NCBI RefSeq assembly: GCF_001597745.1
Contig: NZ_LUHJ01000068.1
Location: 55,902-103,563, forward strand
Direction of reading: 5' to 3'
Source of the DNA: Anabaena sp. 4-3
Lineage (GTDB): Bacteria; Cyanobacteriota; Cyanobacteriia; Cyanobacteriales; Nostocaceae
DNA: 47,662 bases
Part shown: piece by piece, positions 35,678-44,264 of the stretch
Layout: the number at the start of each line of letters is the position of its first letter
Numbering within the stretch: position 1 is the first letter of the stretch
Made by a program: the position numbers and the translations under genes
Notes under the pieces: model-generated
Told to the model about the DNA's origin: nothing
What the model saw: the letters and a program-made list of their open reading frames with translations, nothing else
The model's database searches: none

Positions 35678-36604
35678 CTATAAATTTTGTGTGATGATGT
35701 CTTCCAATAATCCACTAACTACCATATTCAGATTTAAAGTGTAATCTATATACTGAAAGGTTTCTGCTAAAGGTCGTAAAGTTTTTTTCCAACCTAAGCC
35801 ATCTGTAACCCAAATAAATTTGTGTCCCTGTTGTGATAAAAAATCAAACAGTGTTTTATATTCTCCTGCTGTAGCTTTGAGTTTAGAACCACCTCCACCA
35901 TAGAAATTTACTTCTATTAAGTAAAGGCTATTCTGATGTTTGATGGCAAAATCAAAACGACGGCTTGATTTATCTACCTGAACGTTGATGTTCCACTGTG
36001 AGAATATTTTTTCAGATGTCGCCTGTGGCATAAATAAAAAGTTATTTTGTTGGCATATTGCACTAATTAAATTGGCTAGTATTGTCTCCATTGTTGTACC
36101 AGCACGATTCTTTCTTGCGTTAGTATCTAATCCAACTTCTATTCCTAAAACATAGTCTGGTATACTTTTAATTGTTTTATTGCGGAAAAGTTCTAAAACA
36201 CCTGTATTCTTCGTAAACTCTAAAATATCATCAATGTCTGATTCAGTAAGTAAAATTGGATTATCAAAATTCAAATATTGATAACTTAATTTACCTTGTG
36301 TGTAATCTGTTAATATTTGGAAGTTGCTATTTCGGCAAGCGATAAGTATGGGAATGGTATTTATCACTTGAGGATACTGTTTGATTAGGTTACGAAATTC
36401 TGTTTCTATATCCTCTTTTCCCACTAAGTAATTTAAAGTATTGAGATGAATTTCTACATTCTGCAATTTTTTTAATATTTTTTGCCAATCAACAAAGTAA
36501 TCCCAAATAGTGATAGAGTTTATCAATGTCCTCTGAAAATATTGGAACACATCATTTTCATTAGAGCAATCCAAATAGGTTTTAAAAATAGGATGAAACT
36601 TCAT
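35678..36604 (-). CDS. Type II restriction endonuclease, DpnII/MboI family (GATC)
   Basis: A 308-residue protein like R.DpnII. Family patterns are GLDTNARKNRAGTTMET (about residue 158) and the nuclease core RFDFAIKH...LYLIEVNFYGGGGSKLK (about 215-245), with Asp, Glu and the later Lys as likely metal and catalytic residues. It should cut unmethylated GATC. I chose the ATG at 36604, preceded by GAAGGAAAT; an in-frame start at 36754 would add 50 residues translated from a palindromic repeat. It lies 150 bases after the partner methylase gene, with a perfect palindrome in the gap. Both genes are AT-rich compared with neighbours, which suggests transfer. The GATC specificity is inferred from the family. 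Confidence 0.9.
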   Translation of the reverse strand: MKFHPIFKTYLDCSNENDVFQYFQRTLINSITIWDYFVDWQKILKKLQNVEIHLNTLNYLVGKEDIETEFRNLIKQYPQVINTIPILIACRNSNFQILTDYTQGKLSYQYLNFDNPILLTESDIDDILEFTKNTGVLELFRNKTIKSIPDYVLGIEVGLDTNARKNRAGTTMETILANLISAICQQNNFLFMPQATSEKIFSQWNINVQVDKSSRRFDFAIKHQNSLYLIEVNFYGGGGSKLKATAGEYKTLFDFLSQQGHKFIWVTDGLGWKKTLRPLAETFQYIDYTLNLNMVVSGLLEDIITQNL

Positions 36605-36675
36605 ATTTCCTTCACTAATATCGTTTCTTAATGTAGCTTGCGTGGCGTAGCCATAGATGCACTTTATTTTGCACT

Positions 36676-36703
36676 GTAGAGACGTTGCATGCAACGTCTC
36701 TAC
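36676..36703. repeat. Perfect 28-bp palindrome between methylase and restriction genes
   Basis: Same sequence as 7410-7437 (arms GTAGAGACGTTGCA). In an RNA it would form a 12-14 bp hairpin between the two cistrons and could lower downstream expression of the nuclease. Confidence 0.9.
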
Positions 36704-36754
36704 ATGATTGATTTTGTGCAACCTCATAGAGAATTGGCATAACTCAACAATCAA

Positions 36755-37696
36755 TTAATAATTTAGGATTAATAATTCATTAATCGCTTGTCTTTTTAAT
36801 GGATTACTGTTTATATTTCTTTTAGCTCTGACTTTTTCTATCCGATAACCTTTATAGGCTGTTTCAAAAAAATTGTCGTTGATATTTGTATTTTTGGGGT
36901 CAGAATTACTTAATAGTAGTGATGCTCCTTTTTTATCTAGGCTTTGAAAAAAGTCTCTTAGCCTTAATTGTTGAGTATCATCAAAGGTTTGTTGTGAATA
37001 AGCAGTAAAGGATGATGTATCATTAAGTGGTCTATAAGGTGGGTCAAAATATACAAAAGTTTGATTGTCTACAAATTTTTCACAATCACTAAAGTCACCA
37101 TTTAAAATCTGTGTTCTTGCTAAGATTTTAGCTACGGCTTTTAAGTTCCTTTTATCACATATTAATGGCTTTTTATATTTACCTATTGGTACATTAAAAT
37201 GACCATTGGAATTTACACGATAAAGTCCATTGTAACAAGTTTTGTTGAGAAAAATTATGTGGGCTGTTCTTTCTAGCCAAGCAGAATTATAATCATCTAA
37301 GTTTATATATTTTTTTTGTTGATTAAACCTGTTTCTTATCTGATAAAAGTAGTTATTTCTTTCTACTTCATCAAAAGATAAATACATAGATTCAATATCT
37401 GATAACAATTCAATTAAATCATCTACGTTATTTTTAATTGTTTTATAAGCAATAATTAATTCTGTGTTGATATCAGAAATAAATAATTCTGAAATTTGAT
37501 ATTTATGTGCTATGTAGAAAAAAACTGCGCCACCTCCTATGAATGGCTCTATATACCTGGTTATTGCTCCTTCTTGCAATTCTTTGGGAAAAAAATTACT
37601 CATTTGCTCAATTAGCTGACTTTTTCCACCAGCCCATTTCAAAAAAGGTTTCGGAAGTGTTGATTTTACTGGCAAGGTCGGTACTTTTGAAAGCAT
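36755..37696 (-). CDS. DNA adenine methylase, Dam/M.DpnII type (GATC)
   Basis: A 313-residue alpha-class N6-adenine methyltransferase. The S-adenosylmethionine-binding start FLKWAGGKSQLI (about 18-29), YIEPFIGGGAVFFY (about 47-60) and the catalytic DPPY (about 218-221) are intact. It should methylate the adenine of GATC and protect the host from the adjacent nuclease. Being upstream in the same direction it is made first. Only one methylase is present, whereas the DpnII system of pneumococcus carries a second one. Low GC, as in its partner. Confidence 0.95.
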   Translation of the reverse strand: MLSKVPTLPVKSTLPKPFLKWAGGKSQLIEQMSNFFPKELQEGAITRYIEPFIGGGAVFFYIAHKYQISELFISDINTELIIAYKTIKNNVDDLIELLSDIESMYLSFDEVERNNYFYQIRNRFNQQKKYINLDDYNSAWLERTAHIIFLNKTCYNGLYRVNSNGHFNVPIGKYKKPLICDKRNLKAVAKILARTQILNGDFSDCEKFVDNQTFVYFDPPYRPLNDTSSFTAYSQQTFDDTQQLRLRDFFQSLDKKGASLLLSNSDPKNTNINDNFFETAYKGYRIEKVRAKRNINSNPLKRQAINELLILNY

Positions 37697-37711
37697 TTAC
37701 GTTATTGAGAC

Positions 37712-37728
37712 AGGTATGTTAGATACCT
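37712..37728. promoter_or_regulatory. Operator-like palindrome upstream of the methylase
   Basis: AGGTAT GTTAG ATACCT forms a 6-bp inverted repeat 16 bases from the methylase ATG. Such a site could bind a repressor or form a small hairpin in the leader; no controller gene is visible. Confidence 0.3.
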
Positions 37729-37807
37729 TAATATAGTACATTTGAATTAAAATAATACACGAAAATCAATAAAGGATGGGTTAAGCAAAGGCTTAAGTGA
37801 TAGATAT

Positions 37808-37925
37808 CTTGCACCTTTCTCAATAAGCGTCAGGTGGGCATTGCTAACAACGTAAAACTAAAGCTTTGAGCAACTTTCAAGCAATGCCCACCCTACAAAC
37901 ATTTTCATCAAGGAACAGGTGCAAG
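37808..37925. mobile_element. MITE-like element, family B, copy 2
   Basis: Ends CTTGCACC (37808-37815) and GGTGCAAG (37918-37925) are inverted, as in copy 1. Inside are GGGCATTGC and GCAATGCCC. It ends seven bases from the alaS stop codon, so it could act as the alaS terminator. Confidence 0.8.
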
Positions 37926-37932
37926 ATGTTTG

Positions 37933-40575
37933 TTAACCCAAGGTTGACTGTAACTCTTTCTGCGCTTGTTCTAGGGCTGCTGGTAATTTACTGGCATCGC
38001 GTCCGCCGGCTTGGGCTAGGTTTGGTCTACCACCACCACCACCGCCGCAAATTTTGGCTACAGCACCGATAAATTTACCCGCCTGTAAGCCTTTTTTGTT
38101 GACTTCAGGACTGAAGGCTGCAACTAGGCTCACTTTCCCTGCTTCGGGAACTGAACCTAATACTACTGCACCGTTGCCAACTTTTTGTAGTAAGCGTTCA
38201 GCTGCGGTTTTTAAGGATTCGGGGTCAACGCCTTCTAATTCGGCGACTATAATTTTATGATCGCCTAATGTGGTGGCTGTTTGTAGTAAGCTGTCTGATT
38301 TAGCGATCGCTAATTGTCCTTTGAGTGTTTCTAGTTGCTTCTCAGTATTCCTCAGTTCGGTTTGTAGGGTGGTGATTCTCTCTGGTAGTTCTTCGGGTTT
38401 GACTTTAAAGCGATCGCTTAAATCTTTAACTACTTTATCCCGTACATTCAAATAATCCAACACCGCCGGGCCAGATACAGCTTCAATTCGTCTCACCCCA
38501 GAAGCTACACCAGCTTCAGTGATTATCTTAAATACACCAATCTCCGCAGTATTACTGACGTGCGTACCGCCGCACAATTCCATCGACACGCCAGGAAAAT
38601 CAATCACCCGGACTTCATCGCCGTATTTCTCCCCAAACATCGCTACAGCACCTCTAGCTTTCGCTTCCGCTAAGGGTAATACTTCCACTTTGGCTGAGTG
38701 GGCTTCGGCTATCCAGGTGTTAATCTGTTCTTCGACTTGTTGAATTTCCTCTGCTGTCAACGCACGGGGACAGTTGAAGTCAAAGCGCAGTCTGTCGAAG
38801 GATACCAAAGAACCGGCTTGAGATATCCCCTCATCCACAATTTTCTTTAAGGCTGCTTGTAACAGGTGGGTTGCGGTATGATTAGCTTGGGCGCGACGAC
38901 GACAAGCGCGATCAATTTGGGCGGTGACGTTATCGCCTACGCGCAGGGTTCCCCGTTCGATGCGTCCGAAGTGGACAAAGAAATCTGATTCTTTTTTGAC
39001 ATCTTCCACACGTACGACTACCCCATCACCGGAAATATAACCGCGATCGCCTATTTGTCCCCCTGATTCAGCATAAAATGGGGTTTGATTCAAGACAATC
39101 TGCACATCTGTTCCGGCTTCGGCTTCCTCTTGGGAAACACCACTGACTAATAAAACTTCAACTTTCGCCGTTGTCGCAGGTTGGGTATAACCTAAAAACT
39201 CTGTAGCGTGGATGTGTTCCGCGAGTTTGTCGAGTGAACCTTGCACTGTTAAGTCGATGGTTTCATGTGCAGCTTTGGCGCGTTCGACTTGCTTTTGCAT
39301 CTCGACATTAAAGCCAACTTCATCAATGGTGAGGTTGTTTTCTGCGGCGATTTCTTGGGTGAGTTCTAGGGGGAAACCGTAGGTATCATATAAAGTGAAA
39401 GCACTTTCACCACTAATTGAGGTTTTTCCTTGCTGTTTCACCTGTTGGATAATTTCCTCTAGAAGTTTCTCACCTCTATCTAAAGTTTTGAGGAAATTCC
39501 TTTCTTCTCGTTGCAGTTCGGCTTTAATTGCCGCTTCCCGTTGCCGCACATTCGGGTATGCTGATTCCGAGAGAGCGATCGCAGTTTCGGCAACTTGATT
39601 GATAAACTCGCCAGTAATCCCAATTAATCGACCATGACGCACTACTCGCCGAATTAGTCGCCGCAAGATGTAACCCCGTCCTACATTGGAGGCGCGGATT
39701 TCATCTGCTATCATGTGGACGACGGAACGGACATGATCCCCGATAACTTTTAGGGAAACTTTGGTGTTTTCGTCGCTGTTATGGTAGTCAATTCCGGCGA
39801 TTTTAGCGGCTGTCTGAATAATCGGGAAAATCAAGTCTGTTTCATAGTTATTCGGCACTTGTTGGAGAATTTGCGCCATTCTCTCCAAACCCATACCTGT
39901 ATCGATGTTTTTATTTTGCAGGGGTGTGAAGTTACCTTCTGCGTCCCGGTTGTATTGCATGAACACGAGGTTATAAAACTCGATAAACCGGGTGTCATCT
40001 TCTAAATCAATGTTATCATCGCCTCGTTCTGGGTGGAAGTCGTAATAAATTTCTGAACAAGGGCCACAGGGGCCTGTGGGGCCAGATACCCAGAAGTTAT
40101 CATCTGCGCCCATGCGTTTAATTCTGGCTTCTGTTACGCCAATTTTATCTCGCCAAATTGCAAAGGCTTCATCATCTTCTTCAAAGACGCTGACTACTAG
40201 GCGTTCTTTTGGGAGTTTAAATACTTCTGTGGAAATTTCCCAACCCCAAGCGATCGCTTGTTCTTTAAAATAGTCACCAAAGCTAAAGTTACCCAGCATC
40301 TCAAAAAATGTATGATGCCGTTTGGTGCGTCCGACATTTTCGATGTCGTTGGTACGGATACACTTTTGGGAAGTTGTCGCCCGGTTAAATTCTGGTGTGC
40401 GCTGCCCCAGGAATATCGGTTTAAATGGTAGCATCCCCGCGATTGTCAGCAGCACAGTTGGGTCTTCTGGCACGAGGGAAGCACTAGGTAAAATTTGGTG
40501 TCCCCTTTGGGCAAAGAAATTAAGGAATTGGGCGCGAATTTCATTACCACTGAGTTGCTGCGGGTTTAAAGACAT
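37933..40575 (-). CDS. alaS: Alanyl-tRNA synthetase
   Basis: The 880-residue class II enzyme. The catalytic domain (about 1-250) includes [15 protein letters not shown] and [16 protein letters not shown]; the editing domain includes the zinc ligands HTATH (about 565) and CGGTH (about 666); the C-Ala domain with [15 protein letters not shown] ends the protein. It joins alanine to its tRNA and clears mischarged Ser and Gly in the cytoplasm. ATG at 40575 is the only sensible start. An oddity is the family B palindromic element almost touching the stop codon. Confidence 0.98.
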   Translation of the reverse strand: MSLNPQQLSGNEIRAQFLNFFAQRGHQILPSASLVPEDPTVLLTIAGMLPFKPIFLGQRTPEFNRATTSQKCIRTNDIENVGRTKRHHTFFEMLGNFSFGDYFKEQAIAWGWEISTEVFKLPKERLVVSVFEEDDEAFAIWRDKIGVTEARIKRMGADDNFWVSGPTGPCGPCSEIYYDFHPERGDDNIDLEDDTRFIEFYNLVFMQYNRDAEGNFTPLQNKNIDTGMGLERMAQILQQVPNNYETDLIFPIIQTAAKIAGIDYHNSDENTKVSLKVIGDHVRSVVHMIADEIRASNVGRGYILRRLIRRVVRHGRLIGITGEFINQVAETAIALSESAYPNVRQREAAIKAELQREERNFLKTLDRGEKLLEEIIQQVKQQGKTSISGESAFTLYDTYGFPLELTQEIAAENNLTIDEVGFNVEMQKQVERAKAAHETIDLTVQGSLDKLAEHIHATEFLGYTQPATTAKVEVLLVSGVSQEEAEAGTDVQIVLNQTPFYAESGGQIGDRGYISGDGVVVRVEDVKKESDFFVHFGRIERGTLRVGDNVTAQIDRACRRRAQANHTATHLLQAALKKIVDEGISQAGSLVSFDRLRFDFNCPRALTAEEIQQVEEQINTWIAEAHSAKVEVLPLAEAKARGAVAMFGEKYGDEVRVIDFPGVSMELCGGTHVSNTAEIGVFKIITEAGVASGVRRIEAVSGPAVLDYLNVRDKVVKDLSDRFKVKPEELPERITTLQTELRNTEKQLETLKGQLAIAKSDSLLQTATTLGDHKIIVAELEGVDPESLKTAAERLLQKVGNGAVVLGSVPEAGKVSLVAAFSPEVNKKGLQAGKFIGAVAKICGGGGGGRPNLAQAGGRDASKLPAALEQAQKELQSTLG

Positions 40576-41236
40576 GGGTCGAACTTAAAAAGTAGTGTAA
40601 ATCAACTAGGGAACGTCTGCACAGAAGCATTTGTCTCTGCTACAGACACAGTATGCCCCAATAAAACATATCTAGGCCATGACTTAGATGTTGTGGGGAC
40701 GTATATCTACTAAGTGTTTTTCATAAGTAGCTCTCTATATTTTTGCATTTTGTTTCCTTTACTGCCACGAATTTATGCCTCTGTACAGTGCTGTGTGATT
40801 ATGATGTGCTTTTCTGTATGTCATGTTGCAATTACCTATCTTTAGTCAGATGAGCGATCGCTAGCTAATTTGATATCCTCAATTTACATCTTGCATTAGT
40901 TGCGTTATTGCAATTAACTGCCGTTGGGCAATCTGGAAAATTCACTCAAATCTTGATTTTTACGCTATCGGCATTGTCCACACTACGCTCATTGAAAATC
41001 AACCTTACAAGATATCAACCTCTAACTAGCGCACAATACGCTAGCCAAAAATCAAAGAAACACCTGCTGTTACACCCCTACACCCCTACACCCCATTCCC
41101 TATATTTCTTGAGAGTTAAGTCTTGAGAATCTTGTAGGGTGCTTCAGAAAAAGAATTTGCTCACAATCAACAGATTTTTCACATCTGACGCACTCTCATC
41201 ATCCTTGAGGAATTAGAATCAATATTGAGGTAAGTG
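40576..41236. other. Intergenic region upstream of alaS and the HMA gene
   Basis: No supported gene. A 72-codon open frame near 40908 ends in the CACCCCTA tandem repeat (about 41070-41096) and shows no family pattern. A diverged family A element is at 41134-41196. Confidence 0.6.
41134..41196. mobile_element. MITE-like element, family A, copy 4 (degenerate)
   Basis: GTAGGGTGCTTCAGA (41134-41148) and TCTGACGCACTCTC (ending about 41196) pair as in the other copies but with mismatches, and the outer ends are gone. It lies just before the HMA gene's leader. Confidence 0.6.
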
Positions 41237-41437
41237 ATGGCTCTAAAATTAAAAGTTCCAAATATTGCTTGTGATGCTTGTGCCGAAAAAATCACCGATG
41301 CGATTCATGTGATGGAGCCTGATGCTTTAGTTGATGTCAATGTCCAAGATAAAACTGTGACTGTAAAATCAGACGCTTCTGAAGAGTCAATTAAGCAAGT
41401 AATTGTTGCCAGTGGTTATTCTATAGAAGGCTATTAA
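41237..41437 (+). CDS. Small heavy-metal-associated (HMA) domain protein
   Basis: A 66-residue single-domain protein of the Atx1/CopZ fold. The metal loop is NIACDACAEKI (two cysteines in CxxC at about residues 12-15, with Ala where many have Met two residues before the first Cys). DVNVQDKTVTVKSD and IIASGY-like ASGYSIEGY match the rest of the fold. Likely a cytoplasmic copper or other soft-metal chaperone; the usual partner (a P-type ATPase) is not here. The ATG at 41237 follows GAGGTAAGTG. A possible structured RNA lies just beyond the stop. Confidence 0.9.
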   Translation: MALKLKVPNIACDACAEKITDAIHVMEPDALVDVNVQDKTVTVKSDASEESIKQVIVASGYSIEGY

Positions 41438-41449
41438 GCATTGATTAAT

Positions 41450-41522
41450 CTCCTCATCAGTTAAATCTGGATGTAGCTACATCTGCCCAAATCATTTTGG
41501 ATAATTACAGCCGGGTGAGGAG
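41450..41522 (+). ncRNA. Candidate three-helix RNA structure
   Basis: An outer stem CTCCTCA / TGAGGAG (41450-41456 with 41516-41522) encloses two hairpins: GATGTAGCTACATC (41470-41483, fully palindromic) and CCAAA TCAT TTTGG (41487-41500). Drawn out this is a three-way junction. It could be a 3' UTR element of the HMA gene or a separate RNA; a terminator is not obvious because there is no T run. Structure by eye only. Confidence 0.35.
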
Positions 41523-42272
41523 AAAAATATGGCAATAATTAGTGTTTTCCCAGATTTATCTTGACTAATTCAGTAAATACACCAGGGAACAGGTTTGAAA
41601 GTCTCTTAGCATAAGACTTTCTTCCTAAAATTTGTCCCTCATTTACCTTAAATCTGCTGTGTAATTTTTTCTCAATTTTCTATCTTAATTATCACTATTC
41701 TATTGTAGAATTATATATTGATAATTAATTATTGCCATAAGTTTGGGCTAATCAACCAGGAATCAAGATTTGATTTAGCGGTATACCTATTTGCTCGCGT
41801 CCGTAGAAGTCATACACTTGTATGTGCAGAGGAATTACTTAGGTAAACCAGTCATGAACATGAAAACCTTTATTTTGCTTAAGTGTTTATACTGAAAACA
41901 GCAATAAATAGAATTTGCCAAAGTAAAACTATTATGTATTCTTAATCCGAAAAAGGCAAATTATTAGTTATAGCAATTAAATTTAACTGTGATTACTTAG
42001 AGATTACCTTAACTATATGATGCTCAAAAAAATATTCAGTAATTTTACTGTTTAAAAACAACAAAAGCATAGCGTTATTATGAAAGTTCTGATTTACCCA
42101 AAATTTATCTGTGTAATTAAAGATATTAAGAGGATATTAAAATTTCAGGTTTTTGTTTGATAAAGAGTAAGACTATACAAATATAGAGAAATATCTCTAG
42201 ACAGAGTAACTCAATAAATACACGGAAATTTCAATTTGAATCATAGTAATCAGAAAGGCAAAAAGCACAGCA
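41523..42272. other. Long AT-rich leader region of the diguanylate cyclase gene
   Basis: About 750 bases with no open frame longer than 26 codons and no repeat I recognise. Such a long spacer may hold upstream control sites or an RNA gene, but I cannot point to one. Confidence 0.5.
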
Positions 42273-43292
42273 ATGAAAATGAGCATTCTGGTCTTTGGGA
42301 GTCATAAATTTCTGGCTACGCTTCCCGATCAGATTCATGATGCAAACACTTTTAACTTAAAAGTGATCACTGATTTTAATCAGGTAGTGTCGCATATTCA
42401 AATTGCGCCCCCCGATGTCATATTTGTGCAAGCAAGTTTGAAGGGCAGCATCGAACTTTGTAGCTGGTTAAAACAGCAAAGCCAGCTATCCTGGATACAT
42501 TGCATTCTTGTAGAAGATCGTCAAGAGCAACTCGTAGCTAGAAAGCAACACGGTTGGGAATGGGAATTTGAGATGACGGCTAATGCACTCAACCAGGGTG
42601 CAGATGCTTATATTTGGCTGTTAACTCAAGAAGCAGATGATCGCGTAACAACTGCGTCAGCAACCAAAAGCCTAATATTGGGGCAATTAACAGTTGGGTT
42701 GCGGAAAGCGCAAAAGTATCGGGAACTGATGAATACGAATGATCTCCTGTCAGCGATCGCCTTAGCTGATTCCTTAACAGATTTAAACAATCGTCGGGCT
42801 TTAGAATGGGATTTACCCAGACAAATCAACAAAGCCCGCAGTCAAAATCTGTCATTGAGCTTGATTATTCTGGATGTAGACTATTTCAAGAGAGTTAACG
42901 ATCAGCATGGGCATTTAGTAGGCGATCGCCTGTTACAATTATTATGCGCTCGTCTGCGCCACAATTTGCGCTCTCAAGACACCGCCTTCCGTTATGGGGG
43001 TGAGGAATTTGTGGTAGTTTTGGCTCAGACTACCAGTGAAGAAGCGCAAAAAGTAGCTGAACGCCTGAATCGCGTAGTCAGAAAGAAAGGATTTGCTATT
43101 AATAATAAATTAACTCTCAATATCACTATTAGTTTAGGAGTAGCCAGTCTCGAACCAAGTGACGACGACAATGGTATGAGTTTGTTAGATCGTGCTGATC
43201 AATGTTTATTAGCAGCTAAAGCCGGTGGACGTAACCAAGTGATTAATTGGGAGCAATTATCTGCCATCTCAGAACTCAAAGCGGTTTCTTAA
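42273..43292 (+). CDS. Diguanylate cyclase with degenerate receiver domain
   Basis: A 339-residue protein. Residues 1-125 have the shape of a response-regulator receiver, but the usual phosphate-accepting Asp after PDVIFV is Gln, so it is probably not phosphorylated there. Residues 165-330 form a GGDEF domain: DSLTDLNNRRAL, DVDYFKRVNDQHGH and the active loop RYGGEEF (about 240-246). RSQD five residues before the loop is the RxxD inhibitory site, so the enzyme may be feedback-controlled by its product. It should make cyclic-di-GMP from two GTP in the cytoplasm. Start ATG 42273 or 42279. Confidence 0.95.
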   Translation: MKMSILVFGSHKFLATLPDQIHDANTFNLKVITDFNQVVSHIQIAPPDVIFVQASLKGSIELCSWLKQQSQLSWIHCILVEDRQEQLVARKQHGWEWEFEMTANALNQGADAYIWLLTQEADDRVTTASATKSLILGQLTVGLRKAQKYRELMNTNDLLSAIALADSLTDLNNRRALEWDLPRQINKARSQNLSLSLIILDVDYFKRVNDQHGHLVGDRLLQLLCARLRHNLRSQDTAFRYGGEEFVVVLAQTTSEEAQKVAERLNRVVRKKGFAINNKLTLNITISLGVASLEPSDDDNGMSLLDRADQCLLAAKAGGRNQVINWEQLSAISELKAVS

Positions 43293-43376
43293 ACAAGTCT
43301 TTATTCATGAATGATTAGCCATGAGGCAAGGGATGTTTCTCTTTTGCACCGCTAAACCTCTGTCTATTGCTCACCT

Positions 43377-44069
43377 TTAGCTCATAGCCTCTATTTTACA
43401 GTTAGCGATGGCTTGCTGACAAGTGGTAATTGTCGCTCGTTCTCGCATAGCTGCAACTAAAGCTTGATAACTAGGCCAATTTTCTTGTAACAGAGTTTTG
43501 GCTTGCAGGACATGAAACCTTTGTTTTTGCTGACAAACAGCATCAGAAAAACCGATAGTTTTTAAAACAGCAGCGAGTTTGCTTTGATCATCAAACCCAC
43601 CTTCAGCTTGATTAAAGACTAAACTCTCAGCAGCAATACCAGCCATCCACACAGTAGAGTAACGCTCTAACATTTGGGTAGTGATTTTACCCTGCTGTAA
43701 CTGGGATGCTAACTCTTCATCATTAACAGTAACACCACCTTGTCCTGGTTGTCCTTGTTTCCAAGCTTCCCAAGCACTGAGAGTATAGCCTGTAACGGGG
43801 ATACCTAAAAGGTGCGCTACCAGAAAATGTCCAGCTTCGTGGTGAATAATGCGATCGCGATGTTGTGGTGAAAAACTCGCAATCCAATCTAAAAAAATAG
43901 TACCACCCTTGCCTTGTAAACTAAAACTATCAAAAGTTGCTATGCCCAAAATAGTGAAAGTAGCAACGGCGGGAATTGTAGGAGATAAATTAATTAACGG
44001 CCCCAATAAAGCCGATAAAGTCATGATAAAAACAGAGATGGCAACTAGATTTAGGGCAGTTTGACTCAT
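43377..44069 (-). CDS. Stand-alone M41-like membrane metalloprotease
   Basis: A 230-residue protein with two N-terminal hydrophobic segments (about 7-27 and 32-48) and then a zinc-site HEAGH (about 77-81) in the context IIHHEAGHFLVAHLLGIPV, as in the FtsH (M41) peptidase domain. The third ligand may be in GGFDDQSKL (about 160). No AAA ATPase domain is present, so it is not FtsH itself. Such short relatives occur in cyanobacteria and plants; substrates are unknown. Convergent with the diguanylate cyclase; downstream of a heptamer array on its promoter side. Confidence 0.88.
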   Translation of the reverse strand: MSQTALNLVAISVFIMTLSALLGPLINLSPTIPAVATFTILGIATFDSFSLQGKGGTIFLDWIASFSPQHRDRIIHHEAGHFLVAHLLGIPVTGYTLSAWEAWKQGQPGQGGVTVNDEELASQLQQGKITTQMLERYSTVWMAGIAAESLVFNQAEGGFDDQSKLAAVLKTIGFSDAVCQQKQRFHVLQAKTLLQENWPSYQALVAAMRERATITTCQQAIANCKIEAMS

Positions 44070-44084
44070 TTTTATCGAGGAAAT

Positions 44085-44170
44085 AGTTGACTGTTGATGG
44101 TTGACTGTTGACTGTTGACTGTTGACTAATGACCAATAACTAATGACTAATGACTAATGACCAATGACTA
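44085..44170. repeat. TTGACTG and ATGACTA heptamer STRRs
   Basis: About five units of TTGACTG (with one TTGATGG) then six of ATGACTA or ATGACCA between two divergent genes. Confidence 0.9.
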
Positions 44171-44264
44171 ACTTAATCTTTCTTAATTATCTTAACCGAT
44201 ACTCGATTCCTCAAGCTCTATGCCGAATGTTAGAAATAAAAAAGGAGTATGCCATGAAGAAAAG

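Noticed and set aside
40908-41126. A 72-codon plus-strand frame
   Set aside because: Ends in a tandem repeat, lacks a ribosome-binding site and has no family pattern.
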